Source: Salinivirgaceae bacterium (lineage in GTDB: Bacteria > Bacteroidota > Bacteroidia > Bacteroidales > SZUA-534). Taken from it: a stretch of DNA of 64,000 nt. The stretch covers positions 1 to 64,000 of the forward strand of contig JAFYYA010000112.1 in NCBI GenBank assembly GCA_017557785.1. The letters are read 5' to 3'. The notes beneath the pieces were generated by a model. It did no database searches, was not told the origin of the DNA, and worked only from the letters and a program-made list of their open reading frames with translations. This document shows, piece after piece, positions 8,653 to 17,965 of this stretch; position 1 is the first letter of the stretch; the number at the start of each line of letters is the position of its first letter. The position numbers and the translations under genes are program-made.

Positions 8653-10620
8653 ATGGCAATCAGTGACGATAACAATGCTTTGAACGGCATTGTGGGTAGC
8701 GATTACGGCGATGACAACATTAAAACGCTCGAAGGCCTTGAACACGTGCGGTTGCGGCCTGGTATGTACATTGGTAAACTGGGCGATGGTAACAGTCCCG
8801 ACGATGGCATCTATGTGCTGCTCAAAGAAGTGATTGACAACTCGATAGACGAGTTTAGAATGAAGTTCGGGTCGACTATTGAAATCAGGCTCGAAGACCA
8901 CACGCTCACCGTGCGCGACTATGGCCGCGGTATTCCGCAAGGCAAGATGGTGGCCGCCGTTTCCATTATGAATACTGGCGCGAAGTATGACACCAAATCG
9001 TTCCAAAAATCGGTTGGTCTGAACGGTGTGGGCACAAAGGCCGTCAATGCGCTGTCGTCGAAGTTTTCGGTTTGGTCGTTCCGCGATGGAATGGTGAAAC
9101 AGGCTGATTTTGAAGCAGGTAAACTCGTCAAGGAGTACGATTTGCAGCCCACCACAGAGCGCAACGGCACAATGGTGCAGTTCACACCCGACGAAACGGT
9201 GTTCGGTCCATACAATTTCCACACCGACTTCATCGAGACAATGCTGCGCAACTACACCTACCTGAACACTGGCCTGACGCTGGTTTTCAATGGTCAGAAG
9301 TTCCTGTCGCGCAATGGTTTGCTCGATTTGCTGCAAGAGCGAAACAGCGAGGAGCCGCTCTATCCGATTGTCCACTTGAAAGGCGAAGACATCGAAATCG
9401 CCTTCACCCACATCGACCAATACGGCGAGGATTACTATTCGTTTGTCAACGGACAGTACACCACACAGGGCGGAACACACCAAAGTGCTCTGCGTGAGCA
9501 TCTTTCGCGCACAATAAAAGATTTTTATCAGAAGAATTTCGAACTCTCCGACATTCGCGGCGGCATTGTGGCAACCATCGCCATCAACGTCATTGAGCCC
9601 ACATTCGAGAGTCAGACCAAAGTGAAACTCGGCTCGGCCAATATGGCGCCCGACAAGGACAGCGAAGGCCATCCGTACGAATTGAGCGGTGTGAGCGTCA
9701 ACAAGTTCGTGGGCGATTTCATTAAGAAGGAAGTTGACGATTTCCTGCACAAGAATCCCGACACGGCCAACATCCTGCTAAAGAAGATACAAGACGCTGA
9801 AAAAGAGCGCAAATTACTCTCGGGTGTGCAGAAGTCGGCTCGTGAACTTGCCAAAAAAGTAAACCTGCATAACGACAAACTGCGCGATTGTCGTATTCAC
9901 TTGAACGATAGCAAGGCTGTTTATCCCAAAGGTGTAACTGAAAAATCGGATGTTGAGGAAAAAGTGGATTTGCGCTACGAGTCATCGATTTTCATCACAG
10001 AGGGTGATTCGGCGTCGGGTTCCATCACCAAAAGCCGAAACGTTGAGACACAGGCGGTTTTCAGCCTTCGCGGTAAGCCGTTAAACTGCTATGGTGAGAC
10101 AAAAAAAATTGTGTATAACAATAGGGAATTCAATTTCTTACAGGCCGCACTTAACATCGAGGAGAGTCTTGATGACCTTCGCTACAACAAGGTGATAATC
10201 GCCACCGATGCCGATGTCGACGGAATGCATATCCGCCTGTTAATCATTACTTTCTTTCTGCAATTCTTCCCCGATTTGATTCGCAAGAACCACGTATATA
10301 TTTTACAGACACCACTCTTCCGCGTGCGTAACAAGAAGGTGACGAAATACTGCTACAATGACGAAGAACGTCAAGCGGCTATTAAAGAGATTGGCGCATC
10401 GGCAGAGATAACGCGATTCAAAGGTTTGGGCGAGATTTCAGCCGATGAGTTTAAACATTTCATTGGCAAAGACATACGACTCGATGCGGTGAACATCAAG
10501 AAAGGCGACAACATAGCCAACCTGCTGTCGTACTATATGGGCAAAAACACACCGCAGCGCCAACAGTTTATCATTGATAATCTGCGAATTGAGGAAGATA
10601 TAGTTGAAGAGGAAAAATAA
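8653..10620 (+). CDS. parE: DNA topoisomerase IV subunit B (ParE/GyrB family)
   Basis: The 655-residue protein is the ATPase and Toprim subunit of a type IIA topoisomerase, which decatenates and relaxes DNA with the ParC subunit encoded next. Visible motifs are the GHKL ATP site ([30 protein letters not shown]), the Toprim motif EGDSASG, the SLRGKPLN segment, and [10 protein letters not shown] for metal binding. A longer frame can start at a TTG (8620), but the ATG at 8653 lies properly downstream of the -7 box. parC begins 12 bases after the stop, so the pair is one operon. ParE is preferred to GyrB because of the parC partner and length. Confidence 0.9.
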   Translation: MAISDDNNALNGIVGSDYGDDNIKTLEGLEHVRLRPGMYIGKLGDGNSPDDGIYVLLKEVIDNSIDEFRMKFGSTIEIRLEDHTLTVRDYGRGIPQGKMVAAVSIMNTGAKYDTKSFQKSVGLNGVGTKAVNALSSKFSVWSFRDGMVKQADFEAGKLVKEYDLQPTTERNGTMVQFTPDETVFGPYNFHTDFIETMLRNYTYLNTGLTLVFNGQKFLSRNGLLDLLQERNSEEPLYPIVHLKGEDIEIAFTHIDQYGEDYYSFVNGQYTTQGGTHQSALREHLSRTIKDFYQKNFELSDIRGGIVATIAINVIEPTFESQTKVKLGSANMAPDKDSEGHPYELSGVSVNKFVGDFIKKEVDDFLHKNPDTANILLKKIQDAEKERKLLSGVQKSARELAKKVNLHNDKLRDCRIHLNDSKAVYPKGVTEKSDVEEKVDLRYESSIFITEGDSASGSITKSRNVETQAVFSLRGKPLNCYGETKKIVYNNREFNFLQAALNIEESLDDLRYNKVIIATDADVDGMHIRLLIITFFLQFFPDLIRKNHVYILQTPLFRVRNKKVTKYCYNDEERQAAIKEIGASAEITRFKGLGEISADEFKHFIGKDIRLDAVNIKKGDNIANLLSYYMGKNTPQRQQFIIDNLRIEEDIVEEEK

Positions 10621-10632
10621 TAAGCATTAAAT

Positions 10633-13404
10633 ATGTCAGACGAATTTGACGACAAGACACCAATGGATTCTGAAAACGAGGAACTGAACGAGAATCAGGA
10701 GTCGGCATCGGAAAATATTGATGCAGAAGAGTTTAATAGTGAATCGGACTCACTTGAGGCTGACGGCGATGGTGTGGTTTTGGATGCTGAAGGCGTGAAG
10801 CCATTCAGCGGACTTGCCAACGACCTGACCGACATCTCGAGCGTCACAGGTATGTATCAGAACTGGTTCCTTGATTACGCTTCGTACGTGATTCTGGACC
10901 GTGCAGTGCCAAACATCGACGATGGTTTGAAACCCGTGCAGCGCCGCGTATTGCACGCTATGAAGCGCATCGATGACGGTCGCTACAACAAGGTGGCTAA
11001 CATTGTGGGACAGACAATGCAGTTCCACCCGCACGGCGACTCGAGTATCTACACTGCGCTTGTCGGATTGGGACAAAAAGACCTGCTCATCGACTGTCAG
11101 GGAAACTGGGGCAACATTTTCACAGGTGATGGCGCTGCCGCACCGCGTTACATCGAGGCTCGCCTTTCAAAATTTGCTCTCGACGTTGTCTTTTCGCCAA
11201 AAATCACCGAATGGCAACTCTCGTACGACGGTCGCAACCGCGAGCCCGTTGCACTTCCCGTCAAATTTCCGTTGCTGCTTGCGCAAGGCGTTGAGGGCAT
11301 TGCCGTTGGTCTGGCATCGAAAATTCTGCCGCACAACTTCAACGAACTCATCGACGCAAGCATTCTCTACCTGAAGGGCAAGCCGTTCGAGATTTATCCC
11401 GATTTCCCGACGGGCGGACTCATCGACGTCTCAAAATACAACGATGGCCAACGCGGCGGTGCGGTCCGTGTGCGCACACGAATTGAGAAAGTCGACAACA
11501 AATCGCTGATGATTAAGGATGTGCCGTACGGAAAAAGCACGGCGTCGCTTATCGATACCATATTGAGTGCCAGCGAGAAAGGCAAGATAAAAATCAAGAA
11601 GGTTGACGACAATACTGCAGCCGAAGTCGAGATTATGGTCTATTTGCAGCCTGGCGTTTCGCCCGACAAGACCATCGATGCGCTTTATGCCTTCACCGAC
11701 TGCGAGATGTCGATTTCGCCCAACTGCTGCGTCATCGAGAACGACAAACCTTGCTTCCTGGGCGTGTCGGAACTGCTGCGCCACTCGGCCGACCACACCG
11801 TGGAACTGCTTCGTCAGGAACTGCTTGTTGAACTCGACGAACTGGAGACCGATTGGAACTTCTCGTCGCTCGAAAAACTCTTCATCGAGTTGCGGATTTA
11901 CAAGGATAAAGAGTACGAGACGGCCGAAAATTACGATGTGGTAATCAAGCACATACGCAAGCGCATCGAGCCTTATACCGATAAATTCATTCGCCCCGTC
12001 ACCGATGACGACATTCGCAAGTTGTTCGAAATCAAGATGCGGCGAATCCTTAAATTCTCAAGCGACGAAGCCGATGCCCATTTGCGCGATTTGGAAACCA
12101 ATATTGCCGAAGTCAAGAACAATCTTGAGCATATTATCGATTTCACAATCAACCATTTCCGTCAGATTAAAAAGAAATACGGCAAAGACCGCGACCGCCG
12201 AACCGAAATCCGCAGTTTCGACAACATTGAGGTGGCGAAGGTGGCCGAATCGAACCAAAAACTCTACTGCAACCGCGAGGAGGGTTTTGTTGGCACAAGT
12301 CTGAAGAAAGACGAGTTTGTGTGCGACTGCTCTGATATCGATGATATAATTGTATTCCGCGCCGATGGTAAATACCTGATTACCAAAGTTCAGGATAAGA
12401 AATTTGTTGGCAAGGACATTATTCACGTGGCTGTGTTCCGCAAAAACGACGAGCGCACCATCTACAACGCCATCTACCGCGACGGAAAAGAAGGCGCAGT
12501 TTATATGAAACGCTTTGCTGTTAAGGGAGTTACACGCGACCGCGAGTATGATGTGACGCAAGAAAAGCCAGGCTCGAAAGTGCTATATTTCACTGCCAAC
12601 CCCAATGGCGAGGCCGAAACGGTGAAAATCTACCTGCGTCCGAAACCAGGAATGAAAAAGCACATTTTCGAATTGGATTTCAGCAAGTTGATGATAAAAG
12701 GCCGTCAAAGTCAGGGTAACATTCTAACGCGCCAGCAAGTACACCGCATTGTGCTCAAAGAGTCGGGTGTATCAACGCTTGGCGGACTGAAAATCTGGTT
12801 CGACGACGTTGTTATGCGCCTTAGCACCGACGAGCGTGCCGTTTACGTTGGCGAGTTCCGTGGCGACGACCGCATTCTGGTCATCACTCGTAGCGGTACC
12901 TACCAACTCACCAGTTTCGACCTTACAAACCACTACCCCGACGACGTGCTGCTCATCGAGAAGTACGTGCCAGGCAAGGTGTTCACCGCTGTTTTCTGGG
13001 ATGCCGGGCAGAACTTCTACTATATCAAGCGTTTCGAGATTACCGAATCGAAGAAAACCGAACTCTTCATCAGTCCCGAGGAAGGCTCGCTTCTGGTGCT
13101 ACTCACAAGCCACCGCTGGCCGCAAATCCGCGTCACCTTTGGCGGCAAAAACGCCGAGCGGCCTGCCGAAGACATCAACGTCGATGAGTTTATCGGCATT
13201 AAGGGTTTCTCTGCCAAAGGCAAGCGCCTGACTACCTACGAGGTGAAACACATTGAGGAGATTGAACCGATAAAAGAGGACGAACCGCTTGAACCAGAGG
13301 AAGATGAACAACCCGAGGAGATTGTCCCAACCGATTCTGACGACAACTCTGGCAATGATATTGTTCTGCCAACAGGTTCAGGAGAGCAGATGTCGCTGTT
13401 TTAA
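10633..13404 (+). CDS. parC: DNA topoisomerase IV subunit A (ParC/GyrA family)
   Basis: The 923-residue protein is the DNA-cleaving subunit. The catalytic tyrosine is Tyr173 in AAAPRYIEARLS, and QFHPHGDSSIY fits the family's winged-helix region. The first 55 residues are an unusually acidic extension (many Glu/Asp/Ser), and about 45 C-terminal residues are also acidic, ending in GEQMSLF. The middle and C-terminal parts carry the coiled coil and the beta-propeller-like DNA-wrapping region. It is co-transcribed with parE. The last residues, QMSLF, resemble a beta-clamp-binding peptide (QxSLF), an interesting but untested possibility. Confidence 0.9.
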   Translation: MSDEFDDKTPMDSENEELNENQESASENIDAEEFNSESDSLEADGDGVVLDAEGVKPFSGLANDLTDISSVTGMYQNWFLDYASYVILDRAVPNIDDGLKPVQRRVLHAMKRIDDGRYNKVANIVGQTMQFHPHGDSSIYTALVGLGQKDLLIDCQGNWGNIFTGDGAAAPRYIEARLSKFALDVVFSPKITEWQLSYDGRNREPVALPVKFPLLLAQGVEGIAVGLASKILPHNFNELIDASILYLKGKPFEIYPDFPTGGLIDVSKYNDGQRGGAVRVRTRIEKVDNKSLMIKDVPYGKSTASLIDTILSASEKGKIKIKKVDDNTAAEVEIMVYLQPGVSPDKTIDALYAFTDCEMSISPNCCVIENDKPCFLGVSELLRHSADHTVELLRQELLVELDELETDWNFSSLEKLFIELRIYKDKEYETAENYDVVIKHIRKRIEPYTDKFIRPVTDDDIRKLFEIKMRRILKFSSDEADAHLRDLETNIAEVKNNLEHIIDFTINHFRQIKKKYGKDRDRRTEIRSFDNIEVAKVAESNQKLYCNREEGFVGTSLKKDEFVCDCSDIDDIIVFRADGKYLITKVQDKKFVGKDIIHVAVFRKNDERTIYNAIYRDGKEGAVYMKRFAVKGVTRDREYDVTQEKPGSKVLYFTANPNGEAETVKIYLRPKPGMKKHIFELDFSKLMIKGRQSQGNILTRQQVHRIVLKESGVSTLGGLKIWFDDVVMRLSTDERAVYVGEFRGDDRILVITRSGTYQLTSFDLTNHYPDDVLLIEKYVPGKVFTAVFWDAGQNFYYIKRFEITESKKTELFISPEEGSLLVLLTSHRWPQIRVTFGGKNAERPAEDINVDEFIGIKGFSAKGKRLTTYEVKHIEEIEPIKEDEPLEPEEDEQPEEIVPTDSDDNSGNDIVLPTGSGEQMSLF

Positions 13405-13423
13405 GGCTTAAAATCTGATTAAA

Positions 13424-13460
13424 TAAAAAAAGGAAATCCCAGCCAGGATTTCCTTTTTTA
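13424..13460. terminator. Bidirectional intrinsic terminator between parC and the next gene
   Basis: AGGAAATCC (13431-13439) and GGATTTCCT (13446-13454) pair perfectly, with an A-run on the left and a T-run on the right. It ends parC on the plus strand and the convergent gene 13485-14069 on the minus strand. Confidence 0.9.
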
Positions 13461-13484
13461 TTTGAATAATAAATTGTCAATCTT

Positions 13485-14069
13485 TTATTTGCAAGCCTTC
13501 TTAACCTTTCCTGCAAGTACCTTTCCTGCTCGGGCATAAGCTTCACCGACGCGGTCGGCAACAGAAAAGTCATAGCCCATTGCCGTATAGCCTAATGATT
13601 TAAGAATCTGCACCGTTGCGACTTCCTTGTTCGAATTTTCGGTATCCAGAATTCTAATGGTCACATCGATGTAGGCGTCTTGACGCATCACGCCAACATT
13701 GAATCCAGGCTCAAAAAAGTCAGTATTCACCTGAATGTCATACTTTTGCTTTTCATCTTTGCAGATAATTTCGCTGTGCTTGGTAAACAACTCACGGAAT
13801 TTTGCGGGATAGACATTCTGCTTGTCGCTTTCCCACGCTTCACGCCATTTGTCACCACGTCCGGCTTCCTTTTCGTTGCCTTCTGTAGTTTTTTTCGTTA
13901 TGTAGTCGGCTTCAGACATTTTCCCCACTTTCATATTATCGTAGGTGAAGTTGATACTTACTGCGTCGACACCCTTCAGACATTTAAGGTCGCCCTTGAC
14001 AATCACTTTTTGTGCCGATGCAAACATGCACGCGCACAGGCCAATAGCCAATAATGATAATTTCTTCAT
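13485..14069 (-). CDS. Secreted hypothetical protein
   Basis: The 194-residue protein has a signal peptide (about 1-19, ending ASA). The mature part combines beta strands with a charged middle (about 60-80) and ends in a helix rich in Ala, Gly and Lys. It resembles hypothetical periplasmic or outer-membrane-associated proteins common in Bacteroidales, but I cannot name the family with confidence. It is a single gene, convergent with parC and divergent from the TetR gene. Nothing indicates a substrate. Confidence 0.7.
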   Translation of the reverse strand: MKKLSLLAIGLCACMFASAQKVIVKGDLKCLKGVDAVSINFTYDNMKVGKMSEADYITKKTTEGNEKEAGRGDKWREAWESDKQNVYPAKFRELFTKHSEIICKDEKQKYDIQVNTDFFEPGFNVGVMRQDAYIDVTIRILDTENSNKEVATVQILKSLGYTAMGYDFSVADRVGEAYARAGKVLAGKVKKACK

Positions 14070-14196
14070 TGTTGTTGTTTTTATAATTCAAGTAAAGATA
14101 GATGTTTTTTATTTCAATGATACAAAAGAATAATGTTAGTTATAATACTGAATATCTGGCAATTATAACTACCAATAAAATTTTCTTCAAAAAATA

Positions 14197-14228
14197 TTTG
14201 TTTGTTACCGGCAGGTTACATACTTTTG
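14197..14228 (+). promoter_or_regulatory. Promoter of the TetR-nitroreductase operon
   Basis: TTTG (14197-14200) and TACTTTTG (14221-14228) are separated by 20 bases and match the Bacteroidota consensus TTTG-N19-21-TAnnTTTG exactly. The TetR ATG is at 14255. Confidence 0.8.
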
Positions 14229-14243
14229 TAACCGATAGGTAAC
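14204..14243 (+). promoter_or_regulatory. Tandem operator pair for the TetR regulator
   Basis: Two near-palindromes of the form GTWACC-N4-GGTWAC lie at 14204-14219 (GTTACCGGCAGGTTAC) and 14228-14243 (GTAACCGATAGGTAAC), with centres 24 bp apart. The first lies between the -33 and -7 boxes and the second starts on the last base of the -7 box. That geometry fits direct repression of the adjacent TetR gene by its own product. Confidence 0.7.
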
Positions 14244-14254
14244 AAATATTGATT

Positions 14255-14842
14255 ATGGCAAGTAGAGATAGAAATCTGACAGAAAAACGCATACTCGAGG
14301 CCGTTGGCAAGATTGTGGAGGCCGAAGGCTTCGAGGCTGTGGGTGTAAACGCTGTGGCAAATGTTTCGGGCGTTTCGAAAGTGCTGATTTACAGATATTT
14401 TGGCTCAATCGAACAACTTTTGGCCAAGTATCTGGAAGACAACGATTTTTGGCTCAACACCGAATTCCCTGCGATGCAACACGACAACGTGAAGGAGTTT
14501 TCAAAAACCGTTTTCCGTGCCTATATTGATATGTTGCGCAAGTCGCCTGCACTGCGCAAACTCTATCGTTGGGAACTCTCGACCAACAATCCCGCTATTG
14601 AGAAACTGCGTGAGCGCCGAGAGCAAACCGCGATGGGAATCATTAACGCAGTGAGCCAAATGTCGGGGCAGAGTCTTGATCGCGTGGCAGGTATATCAAC
14701 GCTGATAACTGCTTCAGTGTCATATCTTTGTGTTTTGAGTGAGAATTGCGGAGTTTTCAATTCGCTCGAAATCGACAACGACTCTGGCTGGGATAAGTTG
14801 TTGGAAACCATTGATTTTATGTTTGATAAAATATTTAGTTGA
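14255..14842 (+). CDS. TetR/AcrR-family transcriptional regulator
   Basis: The 195-residue protein has an N-terminal TetR helix-turn-helix (about residues 9-55, with GVNAVANVSGVSKVLIYRYF around the recognition helix) and a helical ligand-binding half. The ATG at 14255 is chosen over an in-frame TTG six bases upstream. It probably represses its own operon through the paired palindromes in the promoter. The nitroreductase gene starts one base after its stop, so the inducer is likely a compound handled by that enzyme. The ligand is unknown. Confidence 0.85.
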   Translation: MASRDRNLTEKRILEAVGKIVEAEGFEAVGVNAVANVSGVSKVLIYRYFGSIEQLLAKYLEDNDFWLNTEFPAMQHDNVKEFSKTVFRAYIDMLRKSPALRKLYRWELSTNNPAIEKLRERREQTAMGIINAVSQMSGQSLDRVAGISTLITASVSYLCVLSENCGVFNSLEIDNDSGWDKLLETIDFMFDKIFS

Positions 14843-14843
14843 A

Positions 14844-15806
14844 ATGGAAAATCTCACTTTTTTTGAAATCGCTAAAATCCTGATTTCATTTGCCGTTTGT
14901 GCGCCGTCGGGGCATAATTCGCAGCCTTGGAAGTTCCAAGTTATTGGAAATACGATTGTTATCTCGCCCGATTTCACGAAACGGCTGCCCGTTGTCGATT
15001 CGTCGGACAAGGAGTTGTTCATTAGCCTAGGTTGCGCGCTCGAGAATTTGCAGATTGCCGCCACCAACTACGGCTACGTGTCTGACTACGATTATACCGA
15101 TGGAAAAATTGCTGTAACATTCACGAAATCGGACAGTTGTGTGGCAGACACGTTGTTTGCGCATATAAAAACGCGTTACACACATAGGGGCAGCTTCACT
15201 GGAGCGAAAATTCCGATGGAGCAGCTCGAAACCTTAAAAATGATTGATAATAAGAGTATTGCAGTCTTTGAATCAGGCTCATCCGAAGCCGATTTCATTT
15301 GCCGTGAGATAGCGGACGGCAACGTGATTCAGATGAGCGATACGGCATACAAACGCGAACTGCTGTCATGGATGCGGTTCAACAAAAAGCACATTGAACA
15401 AACACAAAACGGCCTGTGCTATAATGTTTTGGGTTTTCCTGCCACGCCACAGTTTATGGGAAAAAGGATTGTGAAAACGTGCTTGAAACCCGACTCGCAA
15501 AACAAAACCGATGACAAGGTAAATGCTTCGGCATCACACTTTTGTTTGCTCTGCACTGATGGCAAATCGGAGAAGGATTACATCGCCCTTGGCAAAACGC
15601 TTGAGCGTCTGTTGCTTACGGTCTGCGGCTCGGGTTTGGCCTACAATTTCAGCAATCAGCCTTGCGAGATTCCCGCACTCACCGAGAAGTTGAGGTCGGA
15701 ATTGAACATTGCCGGCCATCCATCAATTCTTCTGCGACTTGGCTACGGCGGCGAACCGAAAAGCCGAGCGCCGCGCGAAAGTGTTGAGAGTGTGATGGTA
15801 CAATAA
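14844..15806 (+). CDS. Nitroreductase-family protein (Acg/TM-nitroreductase type)
   Basis: The 320-residue protein has CAPSGHNSQPWKFQV near the N-terminus, the FMN-binding signature of nitroreductase-like proteins, and RLGYGG..SRAPRESVE near the C-terminus, typical of the long Acg-like branch. Such enzymes use FMN, and NAD(P)H in related families, to reduce nitro or quinone compounds, though Acg-type members may instead sequester flavin. The ATG at 14844 is preferred over a start inside the TetR gene because the flavin motif then sits at the usual place. It is co-transcribed with and probably controlled by the TetR protein. Confidence 0.8.
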   Translation: MENLTFFEIAKILISFAVCAPSGHNSQPWKFQVIGNTIVISPDFTKRLPVVDSSDKELFISLGCALENLQIAATNYGYVSDYDYTDGKIAVTFTKSDSCVADTLFAHIKTRYTHRGSFTGAKIPMEQLETLKMIDNKSIAVFESGSSEADFICREIADGNVIQMSDTAYKRELLSWMRFNKKHIEQTQNGLCYNVLGFPATPQFMGKRIVKTCLKPDSQNKTDDKVNASASHFCLLCTDGKSEKDYIALGKTLERLLLTVCGSGLAYNFSNQPCEIPALTEKLRSELNIAGHPSILLRLGYGGEPKSRAPRESVESVMVQ

Positions 15807-15830
15807 GACTGAAATCAGTCGGTTACGCAA

Positions 15831-15868
15831 AAACAGGGTTGGCAGATATTTCGCCGCCCTGTTTTTTT
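15831..15868 (+). terminator. Intrinsic terminator of the TetR-nitroreductase operon
   Basis: AACAGGG and CCCTGTT pair around a 17-base loop region and are followed by a run of seven T on the plus strand. Confidence 0.8.
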
Positions 15869-15919
15869 ATTGGCGCCATTTTTAATAAAATTGCGGTGCG
15901 AAACTATTGGATCAAGACT

Positions 15920-16429
15920 ATGCTAATCTACCTTATAGGATATATGGGCGCAGGCAAAACCACTTACGGCAAGCGCCTTGCCCGCGACATCAACTACACG
16001 TTCCTGGACCTTGACCAGAAGATTGAAGCCGATCATGGCAAAACCATTGCCGAGATTTTTGCCGAACGTGGCGAGGACGGCTTCCGTCAGATTGAGCGCG
16101 AGGCGATGATGCAGACTTTCGGGCTTGAGAACACCATTGTGGCTACGGGCGGCGGCACACCATGCTTTTTCGACAATATGCAGCAACTCAATGCCCACGG
16201 AGCAACACTCTATATCGAATTGAAACCCAAAGAGTTGGTGTGGAATCTGATGAACTCGCACAAAGACCGCCCGCTGCTGCACGACAAAACCTACGAGGAA
16301 CTTGTGGAGTACATTGAGACGACGCTGCAGAAGCGGCTGCCGTTCTACACGCAGGCAAAATATGTGGTTGACGGCATCGGCATCACATCGCAGAAAATGA
16401 TTGAGGCACTTCACGATTGCAAGTTATGA
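15920..16429 (+). CDS. aroK: Shikimate kinase
   Basis: The 169-residue protein phosphorylates shikimate with ATP in chorismate synthesis. The Walker A motif GYMGAGKTT begins at residue 7 with Lys13. FLDLDQKIE gives the shikimate/metal-binding acidic residues, ATGGGTP the substrate-binding glycine loop, and KDRPLL the lid arginine region. The ATG at 15920 is chosen because the nearest upstream in-frame start would add 27 unrelated residues and read through the terminator region. Its stop overlaps the ispD start (ATGA). Confidence 0.92.
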   Translation: MLIYLIGYMGAGKTTYGKRLARDINYTFLDLDQKIEADHGKTIAEIFAERGEDGFRQIEREAMMQTFGLENTIVATGGGTPCFFDNMQQLNAHGATLYIELKPKELVWNLMNSHKDRPLLHDKTYEELVEYIETTLQKRLPFYTQAKYVVDGIGITSQKMIEALHDCKL

Positions 16430-17112
16430 ACCGCAGCGTTATCATAGTAGCAGGCGGCTCTGGTAGCCGTATGGGGAGCGATGTGCCAAAGCAGTTTCTG
16501 CCGTTGGCTGGGCGCCCGATTCTGATGCACACCATTGAAGCATTTCATCGGTTTGATAATCAGATGAATATTGTGCTTGTTCTGCCGGCCAATCAGCACG
16601 ATTACTGGCGCAGGCTTTGTGCCGAACATTCATTTAATAAGATTGATTATCAGTTGGTTGATGGTGGCGCGACTCGTTTCCATTCAACGCTGAACGGCCT
16701 GACAAAAGTTCCCGCCGACGGTATTGTGGCTGTTCACGATGGTGTGCGGCCGCTGGTGTCGCAAGAGACGCTGCAACGGTGCTTCAGCGCCGCCGAGCAG
16801 TGCAAGGCTGTGGTTCCTGCCATTCCTGTGAATGAGTCGGTGCGGCAGATTGAGCCCGATGGCGGCAACCGCGCTGTCGACCGCAGCGGTTACCGATTGG
16901 TGCAGACGCCGCAGGTTTTCGATGCCGCCACGCTGCATCAGGCTTTCTGTCAGCCATATAGCCCGCTTTTCACCGACGACGCATCGGTGGTTGAGCGTAT
17001 GGGCGTGAAAGTGTCGATTGTTGAAGGCAACTTCGAGAACATCAAAATCACTCGGCCGGTGGATTTAGTTCTGGCTGAGGCGATTATGAAGAATAATGGT
17101 GGTGCGCGTTGA
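16426..17112 (+). CDS. ispD: 2-C-methyl-D-erythritol 4-phosphate cytidylyltransferase
   Basis: The 228-residue protein makes CDP-methylerythritol from CTP and MEP in isoprenoid synthesis. The nucleotide-binding loop AGGSGSRMGSDVPKQF is at about residues 8-23, with VHDGVRPLV for the metal-binding Asp and QTPQVF in the second half. It starts at 16426, overlapping the aroK stop as ATGA, so the two are translationally coupled. Pairing of aroK with ispD is only an operon association; they serve different pathways. Confidence 0.92.
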   Translation: MNRSVIIVAGGSGSRMGSDVPKQFLPLAGRPILMHTIEAFHRFDNQMNIVLVLPANQHDYWRRLCAEHSFNKIDYQLVDGGATRFHSTLNGLTKVPADGIVAVHDGVRPLVSQETLQRCFSAAEQCKAVVPAIPVNESVRQIEPDGGNRAVDRSGYRLVQTPQVFDAATLHQAFCQPYSPLFTDDASVVERMGVKVSIVEGNFENIKITRPVDLVLAEAIMKNNGGAR

Positions 17113-17195
17113 ACATTCGGTTCAATGTTCATTGCAAAAAATTTTTCAAAAAACGACCAAACTTCCACTCTCCTATTTTCCGTCTCAACTTTTCT

Positions 17196-17203
17196 TATAT
17201 TTG
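17196..17203 (+). promoter_or_regulatory. Bacteroidota -7 box upstream of recR
   Basis: TATATTTG matches TAnnTTTG 20 bases before the recR ATG. A clear -33 TTTG is absent. Confidence 0.45.
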
Positions 17204-17222
17204 AATCACAAAAAACGAAACA

Positions 17223-17834
17223 ATGCAACAACTACCATCGCGACTGCTTGAGAATGTGGTGAACGAGTTTGGGAAACTGCCGGGGATTGGCAAAAAGACT
17301 GCACTGCGCCTAACACTGCACATGCTCAACCAACCCAACGACGAAGTTGAATCATTTGTGTCGGCCATCAGCCAAATGAAAACCGACATCATGATTTGTC
17401 CTGAGTGTCACAATATTACAGAGTCTGAAGGCTTGTGCGGCATCTGCGCCGACGAACGCCGCGACCACTCACTCATTTGCGTTGTTGAGACCATTCGCGA
17501 ATTGATTGCAATCGAGAATACAGGCCAATACCACGGCATCTACCACGTATTAGGCGGCCGCATATCGCCGATGGACGGCATCGGACCAAAAAATCTGAAC
17601 ATCGACAGCCTTGAGCGGCGTGTGCAGGAAAACACCATAGCCGAAGTGATTCTGGCCACAAGCACCACCATCGAAGGCGACACCACCAACTTCTACCTAT
17701 TCCGCAGGCTCAGCCCGTTCGGCGTGCCAATTACGACTCTGGCGCGTGGTTTGTCGGTGGGCGACGAACTTGAGTATGCCGATGAAATAACTTTGGGACG
17801 GTCTATTCTGAACCGGGTTCCATACAAAAATTGA
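17223..17834 (+). CDS. recR: Recombination mediator protein RecR
   Basis: The 203-residue protein works with RecO to load RecA on gapped DNA. The N-terminal helix-hairpin-helix ([13 protein letters not shown]) is followed by a four-cysteine zinc finger (Cys59, Cys62, Cys72, Cys75) and a Toprim domain containing [20 protein letters not shown]. Length and order are those of typical RecR. It appears to be transcribed from its own promoter; the following gene starts about 130 bases later. Confidence 0.95.
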   Translation: MQQLPSRLLENVVNEFGKLPGIGKKTALRLTLHMLNQPNDEVESFVSAISQMKTDIMICPECHNITESEGLCGICADERRDHSLICVVETIRELIAIENTGQYHGIYHVLGGRISPMDGIGPKNLNIDSLERRVQENTIAEVILATSTTIEGDTTNFYLFRRLSPFGVPITTLARGLSVGDELEYADEITLGRSILNRVPYKN

Positions 17835-17965
17835 AGTGTTGAGCACAAGTAAAGGATTGGTTGTCAGAGAAAAACGAAAAATAAATTGTTGGCTGTTGGA
17901 CATTTGAATAAAACACTAACTTTAAAGAGAGTTCTTAATACCAATTCACAACATCAAAACATATA

